A stretch of DNA of 39,408 nucleotides from Clarireedia homoeocarpa. Lineage: Eukaryota; Ascomycota; Leotiomycetes; Helotiales; Rutstroemiaceae. Both the position numbers and the translations under genes were made by a program. The notes below the pieces were generated by a model. The model did not search any database, was not told where the DNA came from, and saw only the letters and a program-made list of their open reading frames with translations. Of the stretch, positions 25,241 through 34,851 are shown piece by piece; the first letter of the stretch is position 1; each line of letters opens with the position of its first letter. The stretch spans positions 17,536 to 56,943 of the forward strand of contig LNKV01000111.1 of NCBI GenBank assembly GCA_001465935.1. Reading direction: 5' to 3'.

Positions 25241-25921
25241 TTAGACCGCCAGGACCTTCTTGCCAGTGCCATACTCGATATCATAAACTGGCATTGTTGC
25301 TAAGGCTGTTTGAAGACCTAGTTGATGAGGGCAACTTGGTTGATTCGAGACAGACATGTTTAAGGTGCATTCTTCATCCAGGCCCAGTGTACAGGCCGAG
25401 TTTGCAATATTCCACAGTCCGTGATTATTCGCAACCCACGAGTTAGGTTCTGCAAGGCAGCTTGAAACATAGTTCATAGAATTGGCCGCAGTGAGAGGGA
25501 GTTTCTTATCCGGGGAGGTGATTAGAGCGAGACAGTTTGGATCTGTCATGGGCACAGTGGTATAGGTTGCGGATATTCCTCCTCCGTACACAGGATCTGC
25601 GGTGGCCGATTGGCCAGTATAGAGGTAGTTCCAGGCGTCGTAGGAAATGTCGTGGGCGCCACCCGACTGATCGATACGGAGGAGATGGACAGACCGGCTG
25701 TTGTAGGAGACCTTAACGCACATAGTCGCGCCACAGTCGACACTCATTGGCCAGTATGCAACACGGTTAGTGTTTATCATACATCCCAGCGCCCCTATCG
25801 AGCTTGAAAATTGAGCATGAGGAGTTATAGAGACGCTAGTAGTAGATGATCTGGCAGATGGAATGGCGACGCCATATGCGGCCGTAGCGAGTGCGAGGAA
25901 AGTGGTGAGATGTAGCAGCAT
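25241..25921 (-). CDS. Small secreted eight-cysteine protein, effector-like
   Basis: Intact 226-residue frame from ATG at 25921, no intron. A signal peptide (MLLHLTTFLALATAAYG) with likely cleavage after it is followed by a Ser/Thr-rich stretch. Then comes a compact domain with eight cysteines ('GALGCMINTN', 'SVDCGATMC', 'DPNCLAL', 'SSCLAE', 'NSACTLG', 'DEECTLN', 'QPSCPHQ'), so four disulfides are possible. The motif 'IDQSGGAHDISYDAWNYL' is shared by a family I recall from many ascomycetes, annotated as hypothetical secreted proteins; a double-psi beta-barrel-like fold is a guess. It probably acts outside the cell. It is one of only two apparently undamaged genes in the island. A 'tataaaa'-like box lies near 26050. 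No RIP-type stop inside. Confidence 0.85.
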   Translation of the reverse strand: MLLHLTTFLALATAAYGVAIPSARSSTTSVSITPHAQFSSSIGALGCMINTNRVAYWPMSVDCGATMCVKVSYNSRSVHLLRIDQSGGAHDISYDAWNYLYTGQSATADPVYGGGISATYTTVPMTDPNCLALITSPDKKLPLTAANSMNYVSSCLAEPNSWVANNHGLWNIANSACTLGLDEECTLNMSVSNQPSCPHQLGLQTALATMPVYDIEYGTGKKVLAV

Positions 25922-26515
25922 CTTGAAATTTTAGGAATTTGGGGAATTTTGGATAGTTTTTATTGTATATTATAATGATCGTTGCCTTCCGCCAATTCAA
26001 TGGTGATAAATGAATGAGTATTGAAAAAATAAATATCCAAGTGAGTGACTGTATAAAAAGAACAACTAGGAGAATTTTTGAAAACAAAGAATGAAAGTGA
26101 GTCTACTGAATATGGGACATAGGAAGCAAGAAGAGAAGAGTAAAGAGAACGATATGGAAAAGTTTTATAGAATCAATGAATAGGTACACAATACACTTAA
26201 CTCGTCAATCTATTACAAAGGAGCTGGGACATTTTCGCAGGATTCAAAGGAAGATGGATCATTGATTATGAAGTTCCTACTTTTAAATTACTAGAAAATA
26301 AGATGACAGGTTGCAAGACACAGTAAGCAAATTGAATCGACTCATTTAAAGTAAAATAGCTCACTGCTACTCTGACATTCTATTTGCTCCTATATTCTTC
26401 TCTGGAATTTATAGAGCCTCCTTCTCGTGCTATTATAATCGGGCATTTGGTGAAACATATTCCAGGTATTCTTCCTCTTCAATCTCCCGTGGAATCAAGT
26501 TATATTCTAATTATA
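25922..26515. other. Intergenic between two minus-strand genes
   Basis: Holds the upstream region of the secreted-protein gene (near 25922-26100) and the 3' flank of the coiled-coil pseudogene. No open frame or repeat recognised. Confidence 0.5.
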
Positions 26516-27650
26516 TCATGGCTTAACAAGCATTGCGACCCATGATTCGGTGCCTCCCAACTCGGAAAGACGTGTATTCTTTGATAGAACTTCATGTTCC
26601 CAGATAAGTTCACAGCTGTAACTCACTCCCTGACATTTCTTATAGAGAGCGCAAGCGACAAGGCATTGGGTTAGAGGGCGGATATCGCTGTTTCTGGTAG
26701 ATTTCTTAGGGTTATAGCCTTTCTTGCAGTTGACCTGGAACTGTCGATCGCCAACAGCGAGTATTTCTCCATCAATATCGGGGCATCTAGCAAAAGGGCC
26801 AACGCCTATCCCACCATCAATGGCGCTAGTTCGACTAAAGATATCAGGAATCATCGGTCCCTGGTCAAGGGTTCTCGGCTTAGTGGGAACAAAACTCCAG
26901 TCGTAACTCCGCGGGATTTTGTTTGTTGGAGGGAACTCGTAATCGATTCTCATTTGGGCTTTCCTATCATACATTCCTACATCTTGGCAGTTGCGCTCCA
27001 CCGAACACAGTGTCATTAAAAAGAGAGGATCTGGGTGGGTCAAATAATTACCGTATATTGACCGGGAATATAGATGAACACCGCAGAAGACCTTGTATGT
27101 GACGCTCAACACGGTATATTCTTTGCCGTCAATATCCGGGCAGTTCCATTCATCTTTAGAAGGGATCTCTGATCGCGGCGTATCTGGTTTTGAAGGCTCG
27201 ATTCCACCAGTTTTTTGAAGACGTTCTTGCAACGATTTGATTTCTTGCTCTAGCTTCTGTATAGTTTTCTCGAGCTCTTGCTTCTCTACCTTGCAGGCAG
27301 CAGACTGGGCTGACTTCTCAGTTTCGCACTGCGCTTTGAATTCGTCGATCAAACCGGCATTTCCCTTCACGCACTAAGCCTTGTTACTCTCAACAAGCTT
27401 ATCCTTTTCAGCCTGGCACTGCGCCTTCGAAATCTCCTTCAATTCTTCGTATGAATCGATAAGATTGGATTTCTCCTACTCGCAACAGCTCTTTTCCTGT
27501 TCTATAGCAGCAGTTATCTTATTGCGATACTGTTCAGCTACTTCTCCTCCTCTCTGACCTATTATAGTCTTCTCCGCTTTATACTTGGCGGCTATATCTA
27601 TTATAACTTCAAGTTATATAGCGGCTTCCAGAGAGAGTCCTCTGGTATTA
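26516..27650 (-). pseudogene. Coiled-coil / PAN-apple-like repeat protein, broken 5' part
   Basis: The last 285 codons (26516-27370) are open. A charged coiled coil ('ELEKTIQKLEQEIKSLQERL') and a Pro/Ser linker come first. Then two related Cys-rich modules follow, each opening 'CPDIDG' ('WNCPDIDGKEYTVLSV' and 'ARCPDIDGEILAVGD'). Each carries spaced cysteines as in PAN/apple-like domains ('LCSVERNCQDV', 'QCLVACALYKKCQGVSYSC'). Upstream in the same frame the coil continues to about 27650 with repeated 'KAQC.AEK' motifs, interrupted by TAG at 27374, TAG at 27476 and TAA near 27616. The open part has no ATG at its start (GTG at 27370), so it is a pseudogene fragment, not a short gene. I know related ascomycete proteins but no function. 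Confidence 0.65.
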
Positions 27651-27759
27651 CACTGTAATACCCTTCACCACGCACCACCATAGGATCCGTGCTCTCGTGA
27701 TAAGATCACTCTGGGCTCTATACGTCTATGCTTCATTTACGCCGTAATTCCAGTATTGC

Positions 27760-29859
27760 CTATGGTAGCGAGTCAACTGACTCCTCCTCTGGTCTCAGAC
27801 TATCGGCATAGACCTTTTCAATTCCTTCGATGGCAAGGTAGAGCCAGAGATAGGTTCGGTGTTCCATCCCGAGAAGCTTCTCGTCCAGTTTTTGCCTTGT
27901 TTTTTCAGCAAATTTGTGTTTATTTGCTAACTGGATAACCCTTGCGCAGACGACAAGATCAATCTCTTCATGGATACAGTCGTTCATCTCATCCCCTCGC
28001 AGGTGGATGGTCGGCAGCGACGAGGGTATCTTCTCAAAACCATCCTGTATCTTGTCGTAAGGGCGGCTAGTGGCGAGAATCTTAAAGCTTCCCTCCTTTG
28101 CGCGGTTGCTATGTATTCTTTGGTAAAATCCAGACAACATGGAGACGAAACGCTCTCTATGGCCTTCGCGATATTCGTCGAGCGTGTCAAACATATAAAC
28201 TACCTTGTAAGAATCCGGATCCGAAACTGATCCAAGCAGAATTTTCCAGAGCTCTTCTTGTTCCGACTGTATTTTTTCGCCGTGCTTGTCCCATGCTGTC
28301 AGAGCATACTTGATAAGTCCGGGCTGGCTAGCGAACAATTGGTGGAGGATAGAGCAGAGAGTAGTAGGCAGGCTGTTCTGGTTCTCGTTGTCCTTGAAGA
28401 AGAAGTAGCAGATCGTGTATACGCTTTCGTTTTGCATGTCCTGGTCAACCAGCTTCCTAGCAAGAACAGATTTCCCGTAATCAGGGTCAGCTGAGATCCA
28501 TAGCAGGTCGCTATGCGGATTTTGAGACCATTTCCGATACTAGTCATGAGTTAGTACCCACTGATATGTGCCCGCGACCGCTTTAGGATTGATGTTCTTT
28601 TGGTCTTTATAGCTGCCTATTTTGAACGTCCGATGACATTGCCGTTGTCTATCATTTTCGTACCGAATACCTTGTTGCTGGCTATGTTTTTGTTGCCATT
28701 GGTTATGCTCGTCTTGCCTTTGGTTATGCTCATTTTGCCTTCCAGCTGTGTGTTCTATCGCACCTATAACCTTCTTCAGCTCATCGATAACACCTGCGAC
28801 CAGGTTGATGAGTTAGCAGACGGACTATGATTATATCTACAAGTGCTGAATACCTGCGAGTCCCACGGTATATTGGTTCACTTCGTCAACAGGCATATGG
28901 AAGAACAGCTGTCTCGTGTATGCCGCAGCGAATACCGATGTGTAGCCGTGCTAACCGTCGTTTTTATGGGAATCCGTATAGTCCGAAATGCCGCGAATGA
29001 CGAGACAGGGAAAGTCATTCATCACCCCTGCAGCCTCTATCTCAAAGCAGAGAGTGCTATGCGCTTCAGCCAACTCATCTCTCAACTGACCATTCTTGAT
29101 CACTCTTTCGCCCGCTGCAATCGTTCCTCGATGAACCACAATTCGTGAGCTGCGGTCTTCGTGAATCTCGTCATCCTGGCTCTCATCTGCGATACGGTCG
29201 ACCCTTTGTGACGGATCGTATGTACAGGAGCGGTATGAAGACCCTTCGGTATGATGAGGATAGTCAGATCTGTATAGGTGATCCTGGTCTGGGCCTGGGT
29301 ATCTGTACTTCCGAAGCGCTTGTCGTTTAGTGTTGATCTTCTGCAGGTGAGGTGCAACCAGATCGTCTTCTGTGATGGCTTGCTCTGTCGATAGATCTTG
29401 CGTAGCGTTAAGGAGAACGGTAGGCGGCGGAACTAGGTATCCAGTATGACGAAAGTGGCCTTCCAGAGCTTTTCCGTGATTATACTGAATCGCGCCAGAG
29501 TGATCCCGTTCCGGCTTGCTTACTACCACATCCCCGAGATGGATGGGTCCGTTGTCCGTTCGGGTCGGTACGCCGCCTCCAATACCAACCAACAGCCCGA
29601 ACCGGATCTGTTTGAAGGTGTTCCGTAGTTGTGTGATAACCGTGGCCGCAGAAGTGTTGCCTGTTTTAGGTAGGCTAGCGATCACAATGTTGTGGCCGTT
29701 GATACTACCCAGTGTATAGACATTGTGATCGACGGGCGACTGTGGTAGTTTTTCATGCTTCGTATCCAGTATTAGCCTTGCGGCGAGTGATTCCACCTCT
29801 AGTGGGGCGATCCATGCCACTGTATAATCGTCGTGTGTGAGCTCGTTTTTGGTCTGCAT
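27760..29859 (-). pseudogene. Pfs (PNP_UDP)-NACHT NLR-like gene, truncated and RIP-broken
   Basis: ATG at 29859 opens a 302-residue Pfs/nucleoside-phosphorylase domain: 'YTVAWIAPLEVESLAA', 'GLLVGIGGGVP', 'LGDVVVSKPERDHSGAI', 'CFEIEAAGVMNDFPC', 'RGISDYTDSHKN'. A TAG at 28949 replaces the Trp expected after it. A 60-bp intron (28794-28853, with branch-like 'gctaac') is followed by a Gln/His-rich linker with 'EHNQRQDEHNQWQQ'. The NACHT module comes next: 'QWVLTHD', TAG at 28540, 'DLLWISADPDYGKSVLARKL', then 'VVYMFDTLDEYREGHR' (Walker B) and 'KILATSRPYDKIQ'. The P-loop reads DPDYGKS where DPGCGKS is usual; both changes are G to A. The frame stops at 27760 after 'SVDSLP', with no ANK, WD40 or TPR array, so the 3' end is lost. 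Related full-length proteins are fungal cell-death receptors. Confidence 0.88.
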
Positions 29860-30099
29860 TGTATCCTATGAAGAAGAATGGAACTGTATCCCCTCGAGTA
29901 TTACTTGCTTGCCACGTAGTATGTCGTGGACTGGATTACTTGCTACACTTTCTATACTTCTTTTGTTAATTGTTCTAGGCCTGAAGCTACCATCCGAAGT
30001 TTGTACTTTTCAGATGACAGTCAATTTTTCTTGCTAATAGAAACAAGGCAGTTCATAAGGAACCGATATTGAGATAGGTCTTGAACGGATCATCGCTCA

Positions 30100-30185
30100 C
30101 TACCATACATAATACTCGAGCTTAATCGTAATCTGAAGTGTCTATAAAATTCCTTGGCGTACGACTTGTAGGAGATGTTAAGGTC
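30100..30185 (-). pseudogene. Degraded extra zinc finger beyond the stop of the Pfs-zinc-finger gene
   Basis: In the same minus frame, after the TAG at 30184-30186, the sequence still resembles the finger repeat ('NISYKSYAKEFYRH'). Tyr stands at both Cys positions; TGC to TAC is a G to A change. So the present stop and the lost finger both look like RIP damage at the 3' end of an array that was once longer. Confidence 0.55.
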
Positions 30186-31915
30186 CTAATGTCTAACGGC
30201 TGCCATATGCTCTCTTGCTGCACTCTGTGTGTAAAACTTCCTGGCGCACGTCTTACAGGGGATGCTAGGGTTCCCATGTCCAGTAGCTGCCATATGCTCA
30301 TTTACTGCACTCTGTGTATCGAACTTCTTGGCGCACGTCTTACAGGAGATGCTGGGGTTCCCATGTCCAGTGGCTGCCATATGCTCGTTTGCTGCACTCT
30401 GTGTATAAAACTTCTTAGTGCACGTCTTACAAGAAGTGTTAGGGTTCCCGTGTCCAATGGCTGCCATATGCTCGTTTGCTGCACTCTGTGTGTAAAACGT
30501 CCTGGCGCACATCTTACAGGGGATGCTAGGGTTCCCATGTCCAGTAGCTGCCATGTGCTCATTTACTGCACTCTGTGTATCGAACTTCTTGGCGCACGTC
30601 TTACAAGAGATGTTAGAGTTCACATGTCCAATAGCTGTTATGTGCCGGTTTGCTGCATGATCTGATCTGAACTTCTCATCGGAGATTCGATGCTTAAACG
30701 GTGACCAGTGGTTTTTGATGGTCATGTGTTGATTCGCTGCTTCCTTTAAGTGAAAAACTTTGTCACAAGTTTGGCATTCGAACTGTAGCCCGTCTCTTTT
30801 GTATTGACCCAGGCTGTTGCTCCGTATATCGAGAAGTGTAGCAGTAGCACGTTCTCCTGGAAGTCTTTTTATCTCTTTCTGAAGCCCTGCTGCAGCATCA
30901 GCGCCAATACGTTACTAGACAGAAGACTGCTGCACTAACCAACTTTGTCTCGGGTCGACTCTTCCACGGTGTAAGTATTGTCAATCTCTGCCGGCGGTAT
31001 AAGCAGTAGCACCTCCCTCATATAGGCCGCCGCCACTCCCGCCGCATATGGCTGCCACCTCTTGTTCTTGTGTGAGTCGGCGTAGTCGCAGATGCCGCGG
31101 ACTACCAGGCATGGGAAGTTATTCATCAGACCCGCTGCCTCCATCTCGAAGCAGAGCACCCCGCCGAGGTCCGCGCTGACCTTGTCCCTTTGCGCAGCGC
31201 TCTTCATCACCTGGTTCCCGGACGCGATCGTCCCGTAGTGCACTATCACCTCCTTTTTGTTACTGCGGGGCGGTCTCGTCTCCTGCCTTTCTGTAAGACA
31301 CGTATCGCACGTCTGCCCTCTCGCATGGTCGTATGTGGCTTCGAAGAGAATATCAGGGCCCGCCTTGCTGCGCTGGAACTCGGAAATATGATCTAGCCTA
31401 GCAATGTACTCTCGCAACTTGCTCATGCCACGCAGCTCGTTCGCCTGTATCTTAGCTACCGCGCCGAGCAGCGTCTGCGGCGGAGCATTCAGCGCCCCCG
31501 TCCGCTCAAACCCGCTCGGTGTCGTCTTGCCAAAGTCGTACTGCACCACCCCGCTGAAGGTCTTGTCCGGCTGGCTGACCACCACGTCCCCGAGTCGGAC
31601 GTCCGCCTCTACGCTGGGGACGCCCCCACCAATGCCCACCATCAGGCCAAAGCGGATCCCCTTGAATGTCGCTCGCATCTGCATCGCCACCGCCGAAGCT
31701 GGATTGTTGCCAATGCGACCGGCTGGCAGGCACACGATAGCAACGTTGTGGCCACCTATCGATCCCAGGGTGTACGTGTTCTCGTCGTTGTCTCCGGACT
31801 GGTGCTGCAGGTTGGCGTGCTCTTCGTCGAGCATCTCCTGTGCCGCTGCAAACTCGACTGGAAGGGCGCACACCCATCCCACCGTGTACTCGTTGCGGGG
31901 TAGTTGTCGCGACAT
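30186..31915 (-). CDS. Pfs/PNP_UDP domain fused to a C2H2 zinc-finger array
   Basis: Two exons, 31915-30940 and 30889-30186, joined across a 50-bp GT-AG intron (30890-30939; an acceptor 3 bases further also keeps frame), give 559 codons with no stop. Residues 1-325 are a complete Pfs/nucleoside-phosphorylase domain: 'YTVGWVCALPVEFAAAQ', 'GLMVGIGGGVPS', 'LGDVVVSQPDKTFSGVV', 'CFEMEAAGLMNNFPC', 'RGICDYADSHKNKRW'. After a short basic linker come seven finger units. Six are intact with C-x2-C-x12-H-x5-H spacing, the second lacks its Cys pair, and the last five are 29-residue (87-bp) near copies such as 'CKTCAKKFDTQSAVNEHM'. That spacing is the zf-met/JAZ type, often double-stranded RNA binding. 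There is no NACHT or NB-ARC. The Pfs family cleaves nucleosides or nucleotides; an effector coupled to a nucleic-acid-binding or recognition array is my inference. If the intron call is wrong, the two parts would be separate genes. Confidence 0.78.
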
Positions 31916-31916
31916 T

Positions 31917-31952
31917 CGCGCGAGGAACAGAAAGAAAAGAGAGAAGATATTT
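31917..31952 (-). promoter_or_regulatory. Pyrimidine-rich core promoter of the Pfs-zinc-finger gene
   Basis: Read on the minus strand, a C/T run ('cttctctcttttctttctg') sits just before the ATG at 31915. Such CT tracts mark transcription starts in many filamentous fungi. No clear TATA box next to it. Confidence 0.45.
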
Positions 31953-32267
31953 ACAGAGCTAGGCTCGTGGGTGTGGGAGGCTGGGGTTTTTGCCCTCTGG
32001 CAGCCAGCAAACCAGCCTGTTGCTGCTCAGCCTTGTTGCCTGTTTTACGGCGCAGCTGCAGCTGCTCGCTACCGTGCGGGCGTAGATGTGCGGTTCCAGA
32101 TAGCGCAGTCGCTGAGATACCAATGCAAACGGTGATAATGATTTGTCCATTTGTCGCGCATACTAGTCTGCCGCATATCTGAGAGTGCGGTGAGAAGAAA
32201 TAGCGACCGAGAGAAATCGGTGGTTCGCAGTATAAACCACCGCGGAGCTAGCAGTACTGGTAGGGCA

Positions 32268-32362
32268 AGCCCGCTCAGGCCTAATTGCGCAACGAAACAG
32301 CCGCTGGCCTCGGAACTTATTCTGATCCCCACGAACCTTTTTTGGCTCCCGCAGTGGATCCG
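32268..32362. repeat. Dispersed upstream block, copy A
   Basis: Shares with 36186-36272, in the same order and orientation, 'gcgcaac', 'aaacagccg', 'tattctgatcccc' and 'ttggctcccg.agtgg', with small insertions between. It lies about 350-450 bases upstream of the Pfs-zinc-finger start. Could be a shared promoter element or a small old transposon fragment. Confidence 0.65.
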
Positions 32363-33219
32363 TACATATCGGAGAGCCTGTGTAAGCTCTTACCACACCT
32401 TGCACCAACAACCATCATCCTTATATATAAGCTCCAGCTCTCTTTGTCACGAATCGTCCAACACTTCTTTATCAAGCCGTTAAATTATCACCATCGGCGC
32501 AAGGTCAGGGCAGGAACGGGTCGGCCATCCTTCCTACAGGCGGTGGCAAAATTTTGCCACAGCTCACTTCAACCGCTGTTACGTATCATGAATAAGCGTA
32601 AGTTACGGTTCTGCAACTTCGCGTAAGCTGAATAGTGATTGCTGGCAACATGCAAGGGAAGTACTCTTCTGAAAAATGTTAAGTTGCGCCATCGCGCGTC
32701 GACGCCGGCGCTTTTGTTGGCCGGCAGCTTTACGGTCTTCTGCTGGCCTTCAAGCGCTTGCGAGGCTAAGGTCACCTTAGCAGCACAGCTGAAGCGCCAA
32801 CATATTCTGCCTTGGGTTGCCTCGCGTACAGAGACCTACGACGGGCCGCCTTGCAAGCGGTTTGCTGCGCTCAGTCAAGCATATGATGAATATTCCCAAA
32901 AGATGGGCGCCTGTACCTTGGCACCTGGCAAGACCTCAACCAGTCGCGCCGATTCCTCTTCACTGCATATCATAGTACATTGCCATGCCAGTAAAATTGG
33001 GAAGAAATGCAAAAGCGAGAATGGATCGCGACAAAGCTGAATACGAGGCAGAATTATGTGGTCAGCTTGTCCTAACAAGGTTGAGAGCGGGGTTGACTTA
33101 TCAACCTGCTGCCTACCCACTCGACTCCTTCTTGGTCATTCCTCATTAACTCTTACCCAAGCCAAATTGCGATAGTGGTTGGATTAAAACAAATTGACGC
33201 GAGAAGCCATTGACGACTC
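32363..33219. other. Unrecognised GC-normal stretch
   Basis: The longest frame is 133 codons on the plus strand (32639-33040), but it starts at TTG, has no recognisable domain and is opposed by other open frames. I do not call a gene. A 'tatatataagc' box near 32424 could serve a plus-strand transcript. Confidence 0.35.
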
Positions 33220-33312
33220 CAGTACTCTCTAACTCTGGTACTCTCTAACTCTGGTACTCTCTAACTCTGGTACTCTCTAACTCTGGTACTCTCTAACTCT
33301 GGTACTCTCTAA
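33220..33312. repeat. 16-bp minisatellite, about six copies
   Basis: 'gtactctctaactctg' is repeated head to tail at 33222, 33238, 33254, 33270, 33286 and 33302, the last ending in 'aatccc'. Units are identical apart from the edges, so the array is young or recently homogenised. It shows no RIP change. Confidence 0.95.
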
Positions 33313-33607
33313 TCCCTATCAAGGTAATCAGCTGAACCACTGAAATTGTAGCTTTGGAATAGCAAAATTTGTAATGAATACATGCTCAAGTAATCAAACT
33401 TCAGGAAGCAGTACTGTTCAAACCTTGGGAGCAGATTTGGTGGTACACAAAACTTAATAGCAAGACAAGTTTCTCATATGCAGCTAGCCACATATGTAAT
33501 ATGTAACAAAAGAGTGTGTATAGCCGGCTTCATAAAGACAAAAAGCCATGATGTAATAAGTGACTAACTTCCAATGACACAAACATCCCTTTCGTACGAC
33601 GTCACAC
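33313..33607. other. Intergenic between minisatellite and RNase III-like remnant
   Basis: No open frame or motif recognised. It is the 3' flank of the minus-strand RNase III-like remnant. Confidence 0.4.
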
Positions 33608-34087
33608 TACTTTTGCAAGCGCTTTATAAGCTGTTGCACCTCCACCAAGTCTCGATCACAGTCCAACCAAACCGCTCCTATGATTGCCTCAACCGTGGAG
33701 GCAAGGGTAATCTTCGGTTCCTGTCCCGCCTGACACGGATTTTCTTTCAGCCACTTCGTCAACTTCTATTCTTTCGCGATGTTTTTGAGTTTTTCGTTTG
33801 TGCCCACGTCTTGGACCATGTTATGGCCAACCTCTTCGCCCTGTCAGTCATGTTCTAGTACGTTACTTGTACCTACCAGTGCTATCCCCGCTGGGGAACC
33901 ACTCCTCTAAGACACTGAGACGTAGAACAGCGTCCCCAATCAGAGCAAGGCGCTTATTGCCCGATACGTCTCCCTCGATATCGGGCCTGGACTTCACAGC
34001 TCCGGCAGCTATGAAAGCTTCTTCGAGGAGGTGGACATCGTGGAAAGAATATTTGAGTTGGGTTTCGAGAGATTCGTAATAAGCCAT
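33608..34087 (-). pseudogene. RNase III-domain protein remnant
   Basis: ATG at 34087 opens a 74-codon frame with 'LLEEAFIAAGAV', 'GNKRLALIGDAVLRL' and 'EEWFPSG', as in the short fungal RNase III-domain proteins. Downstream, after a possible intron (acceptor near 33841), a second frame carries the domain's other half: 'EEVGHNMVQDVGTNEKL', a TAG, 'NPCQAGQEPK' and 'TLASTVEAIIGAVWLDCDRD', ending in TAG at 33608. The second half keeps the E-A-x-x-G-A-V-W segment. No GT-AG pair I tried joins the halves in frame, so there seems to be a one-base shift besides the stop. It matches the sort of dsRNA-cleaving or RNase III-like proteins found across ascomycetes, but this copy is probably dead. Confidence 0.7.
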
Positions 34088-34851
34088 TTTAACTCACTTT
34101 GGCAGGAGTTGAGTTGCGAGGCAATCTTTCGTTGAGTTGCACCTCTAATTATATGTTTTGGAAATCAGGCGACTTAGTTCCAACGTGGTTGGATCCAGCT
34201 ACCCTGCACAGCCGTCCTTATTCCAAATCTATAGTGTCAATGGATGGTGTGACCAGACAGTGGTACAAATTTCCATGGTTCAGATTAGTATCATTCCAGA
34301 TCTTGTTATGGTGTGCTACTGTTACTTTCGAGGCATCACACTCACCTCTATCGTCTTCTTTGGAGACAGATATTGCTTGATTGCACATACTTGGTATATC
34401 ATATGTCATTTACTTGGGAGTCAATCTGCGCTCCAGCAGTGTAACGTATGCTTGATTATCCATACACTTACGAGAGGATGAAAGATGATTGCTGCTAGAC
34501 TACAGTATATGCAAATGCTGAATGAAGGTAATGCGAAAGATGCATTCCGTCACATTTCATAGGTTGAATCAGCATCTACCAAGATGTTACCACGATGCTA
34601 CCCAAAACTGTTTGTGCACACTAAATGACCGTTCGAAAGGTTCGGTGATATCAACATCTCGAGATCGTTGCAATGCGTTCATACCGGTATGTTTAGTTCG
34701 CTCACAGTGGCCGCATATACTCCATTATCTGTTCACCAATCAGACCCATTGGCGGATAGTTTGTGTATAGCAGGAAGGGCTGAGTTGGAGGGTAGAACGT
34801 TCTGGTCCCTTTGTTGGATTTTGATAGCATAGCAAGACGGAGAGCAGCTCT
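34088..34851. other. Intergenic, nothing recognised
   Basis: About 760 bases of mixed composition with several short overlapping frames on both strands and no domain or repeat that I can name. Probably holds the promoter of the RNase III-like remnant and the 3' flank of the nuclease-like gene. Confidence 0.45.

Noticed and set aside
30138..30665. 175-codon plus frame with regular Cys repeats
   Set aside because: Antisense of the zinc-finger array; its periodicity comes only from the 87-bp repeat.
31404..32135. 243-codon plus frame
   Set aside because: Antisense of the Pfs domain and its promoter, with no domain of its own.
32180..32260. tRNA-like or hairpin RNA (ggtggtt...aaccacc)
   Set aside because: Only a 7-bp stem with a 9-base loop; no cloverleaf or proper B-box.
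32639..33040. 133-codon plus frame
   Set aside because: Starts at TTG, no recognisable domain and poor support; left as unassigned sequence.
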